Below are positions 36,450-46,247 of a stretch of DNA of 64,000 bases, one piece after another (position 1 is the first letter of the stretch; every line of letters starts with the position of its first letter). The notes beneath the pieces were generated by a model. That model was given only the letters and a program-made list of their open reading frames with translations. It did not search any database and was not told the origin of the DNA. A program made the position numbers and the translations under genes. Origin of the DNA: Amycolatopsis eburnea (GTDB taxonomy: Bacteria > Actinomycetota > Actinomycetes > Mycobacteriales > Pseudonocardiaceae); the NCBI RefSeq assembly GCF_003937945.1, contig NZ_RSEC01000058.1, positions 930,001-994,000 on the forward strand, in the 5' to 3' direction.

Positions 36450-37655
36450 TCAGGCTGCGAAGGGCAGGGGTTGGTGGATGTTGTTGCGCCGGGGTTTTCG
36501 GCGTTTGTCCAGGAACCGTGGTGGCAGGAATTCGGGGTGGCCGTCGGTGGCGATGCGGACTTGCCAGCCGGAGCGGTGCAGGAGCCGGTGGTGGTGGCCG
36601 CAGAGCAGGACCAGGTTGGCCAGGTCAGTGGGACCGCCCTCGGCCCAGTGGCGGATGTGGTGGCCCTGGCAATGCCGCGGTGGGCGGTGGCAACCGGGGA
36701 AGGCGCAGCCGCGGTCGCGCAGGAACAACGCGCGGCGCAAGCCGGGGCTGATCAGGCGGCGGGCACGACCTAAGTCGAGGGGTTCGCTGTGGGTGCCGAG
36801 GACGGCGGGGATCAGTTTGCAGTCGCAGGCGTGGAGGCGGGCTTCGGCGGCTGTGATCAGGCCGGTGTCGCCGAGGGTGGCGTGGCCGAGGCCGGATTTC
36901 AGGTCGGACAGGGAGACCGCGACCATGACGTGGGCGCGTTCCCCAGCTTGGGTGGGCAGCTCCGGGGAGTTCAACGCCAGGTCGACCGCATCGGAGAAGG
37001 CGTCGCCGTAGCGTTCTTGTGGGGAGCGGAGGTCGTCGGCGCCGCGGCGTTCGGCCAGTGCGTCGAGCAGGGCGCTGGCGCGGGTGCCGGTTTCGTCGTC
37101 GAAGCGGCCGGACAGTTCCCAGGTTCCGGTGCGTTTGCGGCGCAGCGACAGTTCCCGGGTGGGGGTGGCGGGTTCGGTGTCGTCGGGTTCAACGCCGTCG
37201 GGATCGAGGTGAGCCAAGATCCGGGCGCCCAGGGCGGCGACTTGCTTGTGACCGCCCTCGGCGGCGAAAGTCAGAAGATCGGCCTCGGCGGTGTCGCGAT
37301 GGGTCGCGGGGATCCGGGAGACGGCGTCGATGATGGTGTCGATCATTGGAGTGCTCAACGAGCCGGTCACGGCAGCGGCGCCGGTGGCGGGAGCGAGGGC
37401 GGGGGTGGCGTCGGAGGAGTAGAGGGCCTGGGCGCGGGCGACGGTGCGTCTGGCGGCGGCATGCGGGACGTCGGCGAGGTGTTCGTACAGGCGTGCGGTG
37501 GTGCGGTATCCGAAGAGTTCCTGGACGCCGCGGGATTCGATTTCCACCAGCAACGCACCGATTTCCGCCTCAGCAGACCGCACCACAGTGAGCAGCGAAA
37601 CAACACGGTCGGCCAAGGCCACCGCGTCCGCTTGCCACACCGCTTCTCTGTCCAC
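36450..37655 (-). CDS. DUF222 / 13E12-type HNH endonuclease
   Basis: A 401-aa protein with the N-terminal helical DUF222 region (about 15-280) and a C-terminal HNH nuclease (about 305-370): DRGCAFPGCHRPPRHCQGHHI then HWAEGGPTDLANLVLLCGHHHRLLH, with zinc cysteines and catalytic histidines present. This family (13E12 repeat in mycobacteria) is multi-copy and spreads as a selfish or mobile nuclease gene. It lies beside a repeat-rich, gene-poor tract. Codon use is more A/T-tolerant than the neighbours, consistent with transfer. Confidence 0.88.
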   Translation of the reverse strand: MDREAVWQADAVALADRVVSLLTVVRSAEAEIGALLVEIESRGVQELFGYRTTARLYEHLADVPHAAARRTVARAQALYSSDATPALAPATGAAAVTGSLSTPMIDTIIDAVSRIPATHRDTAEADLLTFAAEGGHKQVAALGARILAHLDPDGVEPDDTEPATPTRELSLRRKRTGTWELSGRFDDETGTRASALLDALAERRGADDLRSPQERYGDAFSDAVDLALNSPELPTQAGERAHVMVAVSLSDLKSGLGHATLGDTGLITAAEARLHACDCKLIPAVLGTHSEPLDLGRARRLISPGLRRALFLRDRGCAFPGCHRPPRHCQGHHIRHWAEGGPTDLANLVLLCGHHHRLLHRSGWQVRIATDGHPEFLPPRFLDKRRKPRRNNIHQPLPFAA

Positions 37656-37713
37656 ACACCAAGACTACCGGCTATACGAACACCTGTTCATCACACGAAC
37701 GGGTGCTAAAAGA

Positions 37714-40431
37714 TCAACCCCCAAGAGCCAGGAAACAAGCCTCGACTTCCTTCAACTGTGCGCCTTCCGGATGGACCCGGTAGCGGTCGAGCGCGTCGTG
37801 GAGCACCCGTCGCGCGTCGTCCTCGCGGCCCACGATGCGGTAGCTGTCGCCGAGGCCCACCAGGAAGAACGTCGCGTGGCGCTCGTTGCCGATCGTCGTC
37901 AGGATGTCGACCGCCCGCTCCAGGTTCGCGACGGCCTCGGGCCAGTCGCCGCTGCGCAGGGCGACGAAGCCCAGGTTGCCGAGGGCGTGCGCTTCGCCGT
38001 CCGGGTCGCCGTACTTGCGGGCGGTCGCTGCGGCCCGGTCGAGCCAGTGGCGGGCCTCCGGCCAGTCGCTCCACTGGAGGTGGCAGAAGCCGACCAGGTC
38101 GAGGGCCCTGATGTAGAGGCGGGGTGCGTCGTCCGGCTCGATCAGCTCGAAGATGCGTTGGCACTGCTCCAGTTCGGCGCGGTAGTCCTGGGCGTGGTAC
38201 TCCCACGCGCCGGCCAGGACGTAGTGCAGGTGGGCCTGCTGGAGCCGGTCGCCTGCGCGCTCGGCCAGTGCCAGTGCGCGCGGCAGGCACTCGAGCGCCA
38301 CTTCGGGCTTGCCCGCGAAGATGCTGGCGCTGGCGTGGATCCGGTACGCGATCAGCTGCGCGGTGACGTCGCCGAGCTGCGCCGCCGCCGCGAGGGCGAG
38401 GCGCCCTGCGGCCTCGCGTTCGCGCAGTTGTCCTTGGCGGGCGCGGAATTCGTTGAGCAGCCAGGCCAGCTGCCAGACCTGGGCGTGCCAGCCGCGCTCG
38501 GCTGCCAGTTCGGTCGTCGCGGTCAGGCACGCGTGCTCGGCGGCGAACCACCGCACCGCTTCGGACTGGCCGTCGAACCGCTGTGCTTCGACGCCCGGCA
38601 ACGGCGGCTCTAGCGTGATCGGCGTCTGGAGCGGCTCGATCGCGAGGTGGCCGTGCCAGGACGTCTGGAGGTAGAAGTCGGTGACCCGCCGCAGGGCTTC
38701 TTCGCGGACGGGTTCCGACCGCTCGGCCGCGTAGAGCCGGACGAGGTCGTGCATCCGGTAGCGGCCGCTCGCCGTCCTCGTCAGCAGGTGCGCGTTTTCG
38801 AGGGTGCGCAACACCTTCCGCGTCGCTGGGAGGGGACGGCCCGCCAGGGCCGCCGCGGCGGGGAGGCCGATGTCGGGGCCGGGAGCGGCGGCCAGCAGGC
38901 CGAACAACGCCGAAGCCTCGTCGGTGAGGTGGCGCAGGGACCAGGAGAACACCGTTCGCAGGCTCAGCCCGGCGTCGCCCGCGTCCAGGCCGTCCAACCG
39001 CGCCGCCTGGTCGCGCAGTTCCTCGGCCAGCGACGACGGCGGCAGCTCCGGTGAAGTGACCGCGCGGGCCGCGACGATGCCGAGCGCGAGCGGGAGCCCG
39101 GCGCAGAGGCGGATCAGCTCGGCCGCCGTTTCGTCGTCGAGCCGCTCGCGGCCGATCTGCCGGTCGAGCAGTTCGCGCGCCTCGCGCGCGGGCAGCACGT
39201 CCAGGGGGACCGGCCGGGCGCCGTGCGCCGCGACGAGCCCGCCGAGCCGGTTCCGGCTGGTCACCAGCACGCGGCAGGTGGGGCTGCCGGGCAGCAGCGG
39301 GGCGGCCTGCGCGCTGTCGGCGGCGTTGTCGAGCACGACGAGAACGCGCTTTCCCGCGAGCAGGCTGCGGTACAGCGCGAGCTGGGCGTCCGGGTTCGGT
39401 GGCACCGCGGTGCCGTCCACGCCCAGGGCGTGCAGGAACCCGCGCACCGCAACGGAAACCGGCATCGGCTCGGCGACCGGGTCGAAGCCGCGGAGGTTCA
39501 CGTACAGCTGCCCGTCCGGGAAGTCGTCGAGCTTCCCGGCGGCCCAGTGCAGCGCCAGCCACGTCTTCCCGATCCCGCCCGCGCCGCCGATCGCCGAGAT
39601 CACCACCGGGCCCGCGGTTTCCGTCGCCCGGTCGAGCTCCGCCAGCAGGGCGGCGCGGCCGACGAACGCCGCCGGGGCCGCCGGCAGCTGGTGCGGGACC
39701 GGCCTCGAGGCGCCGGGTTCGCCGCGCAGGACGCGGTCGTGCACCTGCCGCAGCTGCGCACCGGGGTCGGTGCCGAGCTCTTCGGCCAGCAGACGGCGGA
39801 TGCGGTCGTACTCGCGCAGGGCGTCGCCTCGGCGGCCGGCGCGGTGCAGCGCGAGCACCAGCTGCCCGCGGACGCGCTCGTCCAGCGGGTGGGCTTCGGC
39901 CAGCGCGGTCAGCTCGGGCACGAGTTCGCCGGGCCGGTTGCCGCGCAACCGGAGGTCGGCGAGATCCAGCTGCGCACTGAGGCGGCGGCTCGCCAGTGCC
40001 TCGCGCTGGTTCACGAACCACGGCGTGTCGAGGCTGCCGAAGGGGTCGCCGCGCCAGAGGCCCAGCGCCCGCGTCAGCAACGCCGCCTTCGTCTCGTCGT
40101 CGTCGGTCGTCCCCGCCTCGCCGAGCAGCCGCTGGAAGACGTGCAGGTCGACGGTTTCCGGATCCGCCGTCAGCAGGTAGCCGCCGGAGCGCTGGGTGAT
40201 GAGCGCCGCGCCGAGCGCCGTGCGCAGCCGGGAAACGTAGCTGTACAAGGCATTGCGCGGATGGGCGGGCAGCCGCTCGCCCCAGACCCGTTCGGCGAGG
40301 ACGTCGGCGGGCACCACCTTGTTCAGGTCGGTCAGCAGCGCGGTGAGCAAACCCTGGAGGCGGGGCCGCCGGATCTCCACGACCCGGTCGCCGGCGCGGA
40401 CGTCGAGCTCGCCCAGCAGCCAGAACCGCAC
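37714..40431 (-). CDS. AfsR/SARP-family transcriptional activator with NB-ARC and TPR domains
   Basis: A 905-aa regulator in AfsR order: OmpR-type winged helix (about 1-95, VRFWLLGELDV to RSGGYLL), bacterial transcriptional activation domain (about 95-240), NB-ARC ATPase (P-loop IGGAGGIGKT near 281-290, Walker B VLVVLDNAA), and C-terminal TPR repeats (about 600-900). Such proteins activate antibiotic or developmental genes upon a signal. GTG 40431 has a GGAGG site; the longer frame to 40581 is out of the promoter. No biosynthetic cluster is adjacent, so it is probably a global or orphan regulator. Confidence 0.9.
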   Translation of the reverse strand: MRFWLLGELDVRAGDRVVEIRRPRLQGLLTALLTDLNKVVPADVLAERVWGERLPAHPRNALYSYVSRLRTALGAALITQRSGGYLLTADPETVDLHVFQRLLGEAGTTDDDETKAALLTRALGLWRGDPFGSLDTPWFVNQREALASRRLSAQLDLADLRLRGNRPGELVPELTALAEAHPLDERVRGQLVLALHRAGRRGDALREYDRIRRLLAEELGTDPGAQLRQVHDRVLRGEPGASRPVPHQLPAAPAAFVGRAALLAELDRATETAGPVVISAIGGAGGIGKTWLALHWAAGKLDDFPDGQLYVNLRGFDPVAEPMPVSVAVRGFLHALGVDGTAVPPNPDAQLALYRSLLAGKRVLVVLDNAADSAQAAPLLPGSPTCRVLVTSRNRLGGLVAAHGARPVPLDVLPAREARELLDRQIGRERLDDETAAELIRLCAGLPLALGIVAARAVTSPELPPSSLAEELRDQAARLDGLDAGDAGLSLRTVFSWSLRHLTDEASALFGLLAAAPGPDIGLPAAAALAGRPLPATRKVLRTLENAHLLTRTASGRYRMHDLVRLYAAERSEPVREEALRRVTDFYLQTSWHGHLAIEPLQTPITLEPPLPGVEAQRFDGQSEAVRWFAAEHACLTATTELAAERGWHAQVWQLAWLLNEFRARQGQLREREAAGRLALAAAAQLGDVTAQLIAYRIHASASIFAGKPEVALECLPRALALAERAGDRLQQAHLHYVLAGAWEYHAQDYRAELEQCQRIFELIEPDDAPRLYIRALDLVGFCHLQWSDWPEARHWLDRAAATARKYGDPDGEAHALGNLGFVALRSGDWPEAVANLERAVDILTTIGNERHATFFLVGLGDSYRIVGREDDARRVLHDALDRYRVHPEGAQLKEVEACFLALGG

Positions 40432-40698
40432 CGATCGCCCTCCCCGTGCTCGCTCGGGCGCCCACTGTAACCGACCCGGAAAGGGCCGGGAAAGGTTCGC
40501 GCAAGGCCCGTCCGGCACCGTGGCACGGGTCGGTGGCGCCGGCACGAACCGTCGAGGGGGCGGTTCGTGGTTCCCCGCCACGGCCGCGGGCCGGATCGCC
40601 TTTCCCCGTGGTGGCCGGCTACTCCACCGGCCGCCGTCGATCCGGCGTCCGGCGGAGCGGGCCCGGGCACCCTCGAACCCGGGGTCCGTTCCGTCACT

Positions 40699-41130
40699 TC
40701 ACCAGCGGCGCGACGGGTCGATCACGTGGACCGCGGCTTCCTCCGCCGAGGCCGCGCCGCCGTCGATGCCCGCGTCCGAGGCGTACAGCTCCTCGTCGCT
40801 GTCCTCGCCGAAGCCTTCGTCCGCGGCCACCAGGCGGCCCGCCCGGACGTCGCCGACCTCGTCGTCCACCAGTTCGCCGTCGGTGTCTTCGCTGTCGCCG
40901 AGGCCGTCTCCGTCCGCTTCGGACGAGAGGTCCGGGACTTCGCGCGCCAGGCGCGCTTCCCAGCTTTCGCCCTCCGCCGTCTCACGGGCGGTGGTGCCCC
41001 AGCCTTCGGTCGCCTGCGCGCGTTCCGGTGGGGAATAACCCTCCGCCAGTTCGTCGCGGTCGTCCAATGTGTCCTCGGGGTCGAGGATGCCGTCGTCGGC
41101 GCGGTCTTCGGTGTCGTCCATGGCGTCCAT
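40699..41130 (-). CDS. DUF5709 acidic protein
   Basis: A 143-aa very acidic protein (Asp/Glu-rich throughout, including DGILDPEDTLDDRDELAEGYSPPERAQA near the N terminus and EEAAVHVI near the C terminus), matching actinobacterial DUF5709. No membrane segment or known catalytic motif is visible. ATG 41130 is used, with ATG 41121 an alternative. Function unknown. Confidence 0.78.
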   Translation of the reverse strand: MDAMDDTEDRADDGILDPEDTLDDRDELAEGYSPPERAQATEGWGTTARETAEGESWEARLAREVPDLSSEADGDGLGDSEDTDGELVDDEVGDVRAGRLVAADEGFGEDSDEELYASDAGIDGGAASAEEAAVHVIDPSRRW

Positions 41131-41219
41131 CCTCGCGCAACTCCTTGGCTGCGCCGAGCCTGGGTGATAGGACCGTGCGAGCCGCCGCACGGGCGGCACT
41201 GGTGGGAAAGGTGATCCCC

Positions 41220-42041
41220 ATGCCGATGAGACGCAGGGTGCTGGCCGCGGGGCTGGCCGGGGTGTTCGGCGCCGCGCTGTCCGGGCGGACGGCCGAGGCG
41301 GCGACCCCGCCGGTGCGGCTCGACCAGCTGAACCTGGTCAACCTGTCGCACGTCAACGACCCGGCGACGACCAACGTCTTCCCCGGCGACCCGGCCTTCG
41401 AGCTGGAAACCATCGCCACCATCCCCGACGACGGCTACTACCTGCAGTTCGTCCGCGAAGGCGAGCACACCGGCACGCACTGGGGCGCGCCCGGCCACTT
41501 CAACACCGGCGAGCCGCTGGCCGACGAAATGGACCCGGCCGATCTGTTCCGGCCCGCTGTGAAGATCGACGTACGGGCCAAGGCGGCCCACGACCCGGAC
41601 TACGCGGTGACGATCGACGACCTGAAGGCGTGGGAACGGCGCTACGGCCGCATCCCCGACGAGAGCGTCGTCGTGCTGTGGACCGGCTGGGACGCCAAGT
41701 GGGGCACCCCCGCCTTCCCGAACACCGACGCGAACGGCGTGCTGCACCAGCCCGGGTTTTCGATCCCCGCGGTCAAGTGGCTGATCGACACGGGACGGCT
41801 CGGCCGCCGTGGCGGCACCGGGACCGACACGTTCAGCCCGGACGTCGGCACCGACGAGACGTACACGGTGTCGAAGCTGGTCTACCGGCGGCACCGGATC
41901 AGCCTGGAGATCCTGGCGAACCTGAAGGAGCTGCCGACGACGGGCGCGTGGGTGCTGGCGGGCGGCCCGATCAACCGGCGGGGCGCGGGCTCGACGGCGA
42001 CGATCTTCGGGGTGCTGCCGCCCGGGGTGACGGCAGGCTGA
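41220..42041 (+). CDS. Secreted cyclase-family (kynurenine formamidase-like) hydrolase
   Basis: A 273-aa protein with an N-terminal export signal (MRRRVLAAGLAGVFGAALSG, twin-arginine-like) and a cyclase domain whose metal-binding motif HxGTHxxxPxHF is present as HTGTHWGAPGHF near residue 87. VVLWTGWD and the C-terminal GGPINRRGAGST region also fit. Family members are metal-dependent hydrolases, including kynurenine formamidase. ATG 41220 is preceded by GGGAAAGG. The substrate is unknown. Confidence 0.82.
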   Translation: MPMRRRVLAAGLAGVFGAALSGRTAEAATPPVRLDQLNLVNLSHVNDPATTNVFPGDPAFELETIATIPDDGYYLQFVREGEHTGTHWGAPGHFNTGEPLADEMDPADLFRPAVKIDVRAKAAHDPDYAVTIDDLKAWERRYGRIPDESVVVLWTGWDAKWGTPAFPNTDANGVLHQPGFSIPAVKWLIDTGRLGRRGGTGTDTFSPDVGTDETYTVSKLVYRRHRISLEILANLKELPTTGAWVLAGGPINRRGAGSTATIFGVLPPGVTAG

Positions 42042-42068
42042 GGCGGGCTCGGCGGCGGCTTCGCCGAG

Positions 42069-42121
42069 GTCTTGAATGAGTCATTCAGGTCTTCGGAGGT
42101 CCTGAATGACTCATTCAAGAC
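42069..42121. repeat. Family B hairpin repeat, copy 2
   Basis: Perfect 21-bp inverted arms (42069-42089 and 42101-42121) with an 11-nt spacer; the arm core is TTGAATGAGTCATTCA. It sits between the convergent cyclase and GGDEF-EAL genes. Confidence 0.88.
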
Positions 42122-42156
42122 ACCGCGGGCCCACCCGGCGCGACGTCAGCCGGCAG

Positions 42157-44460
42157 TCAGCGGCGCAGCGGGGCGGCCGACAGGCGGAGCGAGGACAGCG
42201 GGGCCGGGTGGCCGAACCGGTAGCCCTGTGCGGCCGGGCAGCCGGCCTTCGTGACCAGCTCCGCCTGCTCGGCCGTCTCGATGCCCTCCGCGACCACCGC
42301 CACCTCGAGGTCGCGGCACAGCCCGACCAGCGACCGGCACAGCGCCGCGTCGCGGTCGGGCTGGATGCCGGTCGTCAGGGCCCGGTCCAGCTTGATCAGG
42401 TCGACCGGCAGGGCGTGCAGCACGGTCAGCGAGCTGTACCCCGCGCCGAAGTCGTCCAGCGCCACCCGGACGCCGAGGGTCTGCAGGCGGCGGATCGCGG
42501 CGGCGCCCGCGGCGAGGTCCGGGACCGGGACCGTCTCGGTGATCTCGACGACGAGGCGGTCCGCCGGCAGGCCGTAGCGGGCGAGGCTCGCGCTGACGCT
42601 CTCCTCCAGCGCCTCGGCGCCGAGGCGGCTGGCGCACACGTTCACGTGCACCGTCAGGTCCACGCCGGCCGCGGTGATCTCGCGGCAGGCCAGGTCCAGC
42701 ACCAGCGCGTCCAGCTCCGCGCCGAGGCCGGCCCCTTCGGCCGCGCGGACGAACGTCTCCGGCGACACCGACGTGCCGTCGCGCGTGGTCCAGCGGGCCA
42801 GCGCCTCGACCGCCACCGGGGTCGCGTCCGGCAGCCGGACGATCGGCTGGAACACCAGGCCGAAGCCCTCCGGGATGCCGCCGGCCGCGCGGCGCAGGGC
42901 CGCCGGGAAGTCGGGCGGGCCGTCGTCGGTGGGGCGGTAGACCACCGTCGTGTCCTTGCCGAGGCGCTTGCCCGCGTACATCGACGTGTCGGCGCGGCCG
43001 AGCAGCACGTCCGACGTGACCAGCGGTTCGGCCGGGTCCGGCACCACCAGTCCCATGCTCGCCCGCACCGGGACCAGCGTGCCGTGCACCGCGAACGGCC
43101 GCCGCAGCGCGCCCTGGATCCGGTCGGCGACCGCCTGCGGGGCGTCCACCTCGCCCTCCAGGAGGATCGCGAACTCGTCGCCGCCCAGGCGCGCCACCGT
43201 GTCGCCCGCGCGGACGCAGCTCAGCAGCCGCTGGGCGACGGCGTGCAGCAGGACGTCGCCGCCCGCGTGCCCGAAGCGGTCGTTGACCTCCTTGAAGTCG
43301 TCGAGGTCGACGAAGATGAGCACCAGCGGCCGGGGCCCGCTCTCCACCGCGCGGTCCAGCCGGTCGGCGAACAGCGCGCGGTTGGCCAGGCCGGTCAGCG
43401 GGTCGTGGTAGGCCTGGTGGGTCAGCTGCTGCCGGCCTTCGTACACCCGGCGCAGCAGCAACCTGTTGTCCAGCAGGGAAAGCAGCTGCCGGGCGAGCAC
43501 CAGGAACACCACGAGCACGCCGACGTACACCTCGACGGCGTCCGGGCCGGCGCCCGCCACCACCTGCACGGTGATCAGCAGCGCGACCGCGGTGACCGGC
43601 ACGTACGGCAGCGCCAGCTGCCACCAGTCGATCCCGACCGGCTGGTTCGCGTCGTCGCGCCGCCGGGTGCCGGGCGTGGCCAGCAGCGCGAAGGCGATGA
43701 ACAGGGGACCGAGCACGAACCCGCCGTCCGACCACGGCTTCATGCTCTCCGCGCCGATGCTGACGAGGTAGGCGAACACGCTGTCGGACGCGGCCAGCGC
43801 GACGATCCCGACCGCGGCCAGCAGCAGGTTCGCCCGGTAGGGCCGGTCCACCCGGTCGAACACCACCAGCAGCACCGCGACGACCACGATCACCAGGTCC
43901 GACAGCGGGTAGGAGATCGCCACGGACCAGGTCAGCTTGTCCGGTGCGGTGGCGCGGACGAGCTGCCCGAGCGCCGCGGTCCAGGTGAGGATGAACAGCG
44001 AGCCGGTGACGATCAGGCCGTCGAGCACCACCGCGACGCCGAAGTGCGCCGTCCACTGCGCGGGCTGCCAGCGTTCGCGGTCCGGCCGCACGCGCGCCCT
44101 GGCCAGCGTGACCAAGGCGGCGAGCGCGAACACCGGGAAGCTCAGGTAGCCGACGTCGGCCAGCGACGGCGACGGCAGCCCGCGTCCGTCGACCAGCTGG
44201 TACCACGACCAGACGCACTGCCCGAGCGACCAGCCCGCCATGCCGACCGCCACCAGGACCCGCCACCAGCGCTGGTGCCCGCGTGCCCGCCGGGCGGCGA
44301 CGACGCCGCAGACGACCGCGCCGACCCCGGCGCTCAGCTGCATGGCGTCGTCGACCCACAGCGCGAAGGTGTCGCCCCAGAACGCGAAGCCGTTGACCAC
44401 GACCAGCGTCGCGGTGAGGACGACGAGCACGATCGCGACCGGGTACCGCCGCACTGTCAT
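42157..44460 (-). CDS. Membrane GGDEF-EAL cyclic-di-GMP protein
   Basis: A 767-aa protein. Residues ~5-330 are a membrane sensory region of about nine helices (MHYT/7TM-like). The GGDEF domain (about 345-505) has an intact GGDEF motif at 426-430 and an inhibitory I-site RAGD at 417-420. The EAL domain (about 520-760) has EALARW at 552-557, NV, DDFGAGYSS, DLIKLDR and EGIE, so both synthesis and hydrolysis of cyclic di-GMP look chemically possible. In actinomycetes, c-di-GMP controls development. Orphan gene; signal unknown. Confidence 0.93.
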   Translation of the reverse strand: MTVRRYPVAIVLVVLTATLVVVNGFAFWGDTFALWVDDAMQLSAGVGAVVCGVVAARRARGHQRWWRVLVAVGMAGWSLGQCVWSWYQLVDGRGLPSPSLADVGYLSFPVFALAALVTLARARVRPDRERWQPAQWTAHFGVAVVLDGLIVTGSLFILTWTAALGQLVRATAPDKLTWSVAISYPLSDLVIVVVAVLLVVFDRVDRPYRANLLLAAVGIVALAASDSVFAYLVSIGAESMKPWSDGGFVLGPLFIAFALLATPGTRRRDDANQPVGIDWWQLALPYVPVTAVALLITVQVVAGAGPDAVEVYVGVLVVFLVLARQLLSLLDNRLLLRRVYEGRQQLTHQAYHDPLTGLANRALFADRLDRAVESGPRPLVLIFVDLDDFKEVNDRFGHAGGDVLLHAVAQRLLSCVRAGDTVARLGGDEFAILLEGEVDAPQAVADRIQGALRRPFAVHGTLVPVRASMGLVVPDPAEPLVTSDVLLGRADTSMYAGKRLGKDTTVVYRPTDDGPPDFPAALRRAAGGIPEGFGLVFQPIVRLPDATPVAVEALARWTTRDGTSVSPETFVRAAEGAGLGAELDALVLDLACREITAAGVDLTVHVNVCASRLGAEALEESVSASLARYGLPADRLVVEITETVPVPDLAAGAAAIRRLQTLGVRVALDDFGAGYSSLTVLHALPVDLIKLDRALTTGIQPDRDAALCRSLVGLCRDLEVAVVAEGIETAEQAELVTKAGCPAAQGYRFGHPAPLSSLRLSAAPLRR

Positions 44461-44545
44461 GGCACCTCACGTGGTCGCGGCCGCCGGTCGGACCGGCAAA
44501 CACTACACCGGGTGTGACCGGGCACAAGCGCACCGCACCGGCCGT

Positions 44546-45364
44546 TCAGGTGATGTCACGCCGGTGCAGCAGCCAGCCGCCGAGGACGCCGAAGACGACC
44601 ACGTACCCGGCCAGCACGAGGGCGGCCTGCCCGGAGCCGACGATCCGCTCGACCCCCGGCGCGCTCGCCCCGAACGCCGCGGCCAGCGCGCCCGCGTTCG
44701 GTCCCGGCAGTCCCTTCTGCAGCTGCGCGACCCAGTCCAGCAGCGGCGCGGCGATGGACGCCAGCAAGTTCTGCACGGCGAGCAGCCACACCAGGCCGAG
44801 CCCGATCGGCAGCGCGACCGAGCGCAGGCCGATCGCGAGGAGCACGCCGAGCGCGCCCCACATCGTGGTGACCAGCCAGCCCGCGCCGAGGCCGCGCACG
44901 ACGTCGGCGACCGGCGGCCAGGTCGGCGGCTGGTCCTGCAGGGCCGCGACGAGCGCGCTCGCGCCCGCCGCCGCCGCGAACAGCGCGAGCACGACGGCCA
45001 GCGCGGCGAGCGCGACGGTGACCAGCTTCGCGCTGTAGACCGCGATCCGCGAGGGGTGCTGCACCAGCACGGTCTTCCAGGTCCCGTAGCCGTATTCGCT
45101 GCCGGCCACCAGCACGCCGAAGATCAGCGCGAGGGCGCCGACGAAGATCGGCAGCCCGCCCAGTGCGCTGCCGACGAACGCGTCCGGCAGCATCGCGGCG
45201 AGCCCGCGGTTCGAGCCGGGCGGCCCGGACGTCGTCCCGCTCAGGCCGGCGTACGGGATGGCGTAGCCGAAGGTCAGGGTCAGCACGACGGCGACGGCGA
45301 GCAGCAGCCAGCTCGCCGGGCGGCGGGACTGCTTGAGCAGCTCGGCTCGGATGTCACGCAGCAT
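44546..45364 (-). CDS. ABC transporter permease (ABC-2 type)
   Basis: A 272-aa membrane protein with six hydrophobic segments (first LLLAVAVVLTLTFGYAIPYA, last LAGYVVVFGVLGGWLLH). It follows the ATP-binding gene with an 11-bp overlap, so it forms the membrane half of a two-gene exporter, similar to bacitracin/multidrug ABC-2 systems. Substrate unknown. Confidence 0.85.
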   Translation of the reverse strand: MLRDIRAELLKQSRRPASWLLLAVAVVLTLTFGYAIPYAGLSGTTSGPPGSNRGLAAMLPDAFVGSALGGLPIFVGALALIFGVLVAGSEYGYGTWKTVLVQHPSRIAVYSAKLVTVALAALAVVLALFAAAAGASALVAALQDQPPTWPPVADVVRGLGAGWLVTTMWGALGVLLAIGLRSVALPIGLGLVWLLAVQNLLASIAAPLLDWVAQLQKGLPGPNAGALAAAFGASAPGVERIVGSGQAALVLAGYVVVFGVLGGWLLHRRDIT

Positions 45365-46247
45365 CGGGGGTACCTCCGGTCAGGGCGAGGAAGGTCTGTT
45401 CCAGGTCGGGTTCGCGCCAGCGCAGCTCGGTGACGACGCACCCGGCGCCGACCAGCCCGGCGTTCACGCGCCCGGCTTCCGCGGGCTCGACGTCGAGTTC
45501 GAGCGCCGGGCCGTCGACGCGGACGCCGCCGTAGTGCCGGCGCAGGTGGTCGCGGGCCTGCTCGAGGGGTTCCGCGACGACGCGCAGCGCGCCGCCCGCC
45601 CGCAGGTCCGCCACGGTGGTCTCGGTGACGAGCCGCCCGTGGTCGAGCACGCCGACGCGGTCGCAGATCTGCTCGACCTCGGCCAGCAGGTGGCTGGACA
45701 GCAGCACGGTGCAGCCGTCCGCGGCGAGCTTGCGCAGGGTGACCCGCATGTCGGCCATGCCGGCCGGGTCGAGGCCGTTGGTCGGCTCGTCGAGGACGAC
45801 CAGCTCGGGGTCCTTCAGAAGCGCCGCGGCGAGGCCGAGCCGCTGCTTCATGCCGAGCGAGTACGTCGAATACCGGTCCTTGGCGCGATCGGTCAGGCTG
45901 ACGACGTCGAGCACGGCGTCGACGCGGGTCCGCCGCACGCCGGCGTGGTCGGCGAGGATCCGCAGGTTCGCCCGGCCGGAGAGGTACGGGTAGAACGCGG
46001 GGCCTTCGATGAGCGCGCCGACGCGGGTGAGGCTGCTCGGGCCGGGTTCGGCGCCGAGCACGCGGACGCTCCCGGAGGTCGGCCGGATCAGGCCGAGCAG
46101 CATCCGCAACGTCGTCGTCTTGCCGGCGCCGTTGGGGCCGAGGAAGCCGTACACCTCACCGGCGGGCACCGAGAGGTTCAGGTCCTCGACCGCGGCGGCC
46201 GGTCCGTAGCGCTTCGTCAGCGCGGTCGTTTCCACTGGCTGGGTCAC
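45354..46247 (-). CDS. ABC transporter ATP-binding protein
   Basis: A 297-aa ATPase with Walker A GPNGAGKTT (about 37-45), signature YSLGMKQRLGLAAALL, Walker B VVLDEPTNGLDP and the H-loop LLSSHLLAEVEQ. It powers the ABC-2 permease encoded immediately after it. GTG 46247 has AAGGAG just upstream. Its 5' end overlaps the preceding membrane-protein gene by 92 bp in another frame. C-terminal ~80 residues are a typical DrrA-like tail. Confidence 0.92.
   Translation of the reverse strand: MTQPVETTALTKRYGPAAAVEDLNLSVPAGEVYGFLGPNGAGKTTTLRMLLGLIRPTSGSVRVLGAEPGPSSLTRVGALIEGPAFYPYLSGRANLRILADHAGVRRTRVDAVLDVVSLTDRAKDRYSTYSLGMKQRLGLAAALLKDPELVVLDEPTNGLDPAGMADMRVTLRKLAADGCTVLLSSHLLAEVEQICDRVGVLDHGRLVTETTVADLRAGGALRVVAEPLEQARDHLRRHYGGVRVDGPALELDVEPAEAGRVNAGLVGAGCVVTELRWREPDLEQTFLALTGGTPDAA

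Noticed and set aside
40332-40698. Small frames between the SARP gene and DUF5709
   Set aside because: Shadow frames of the SARP start or intergenic sequence with no ribosome binding site or bias.
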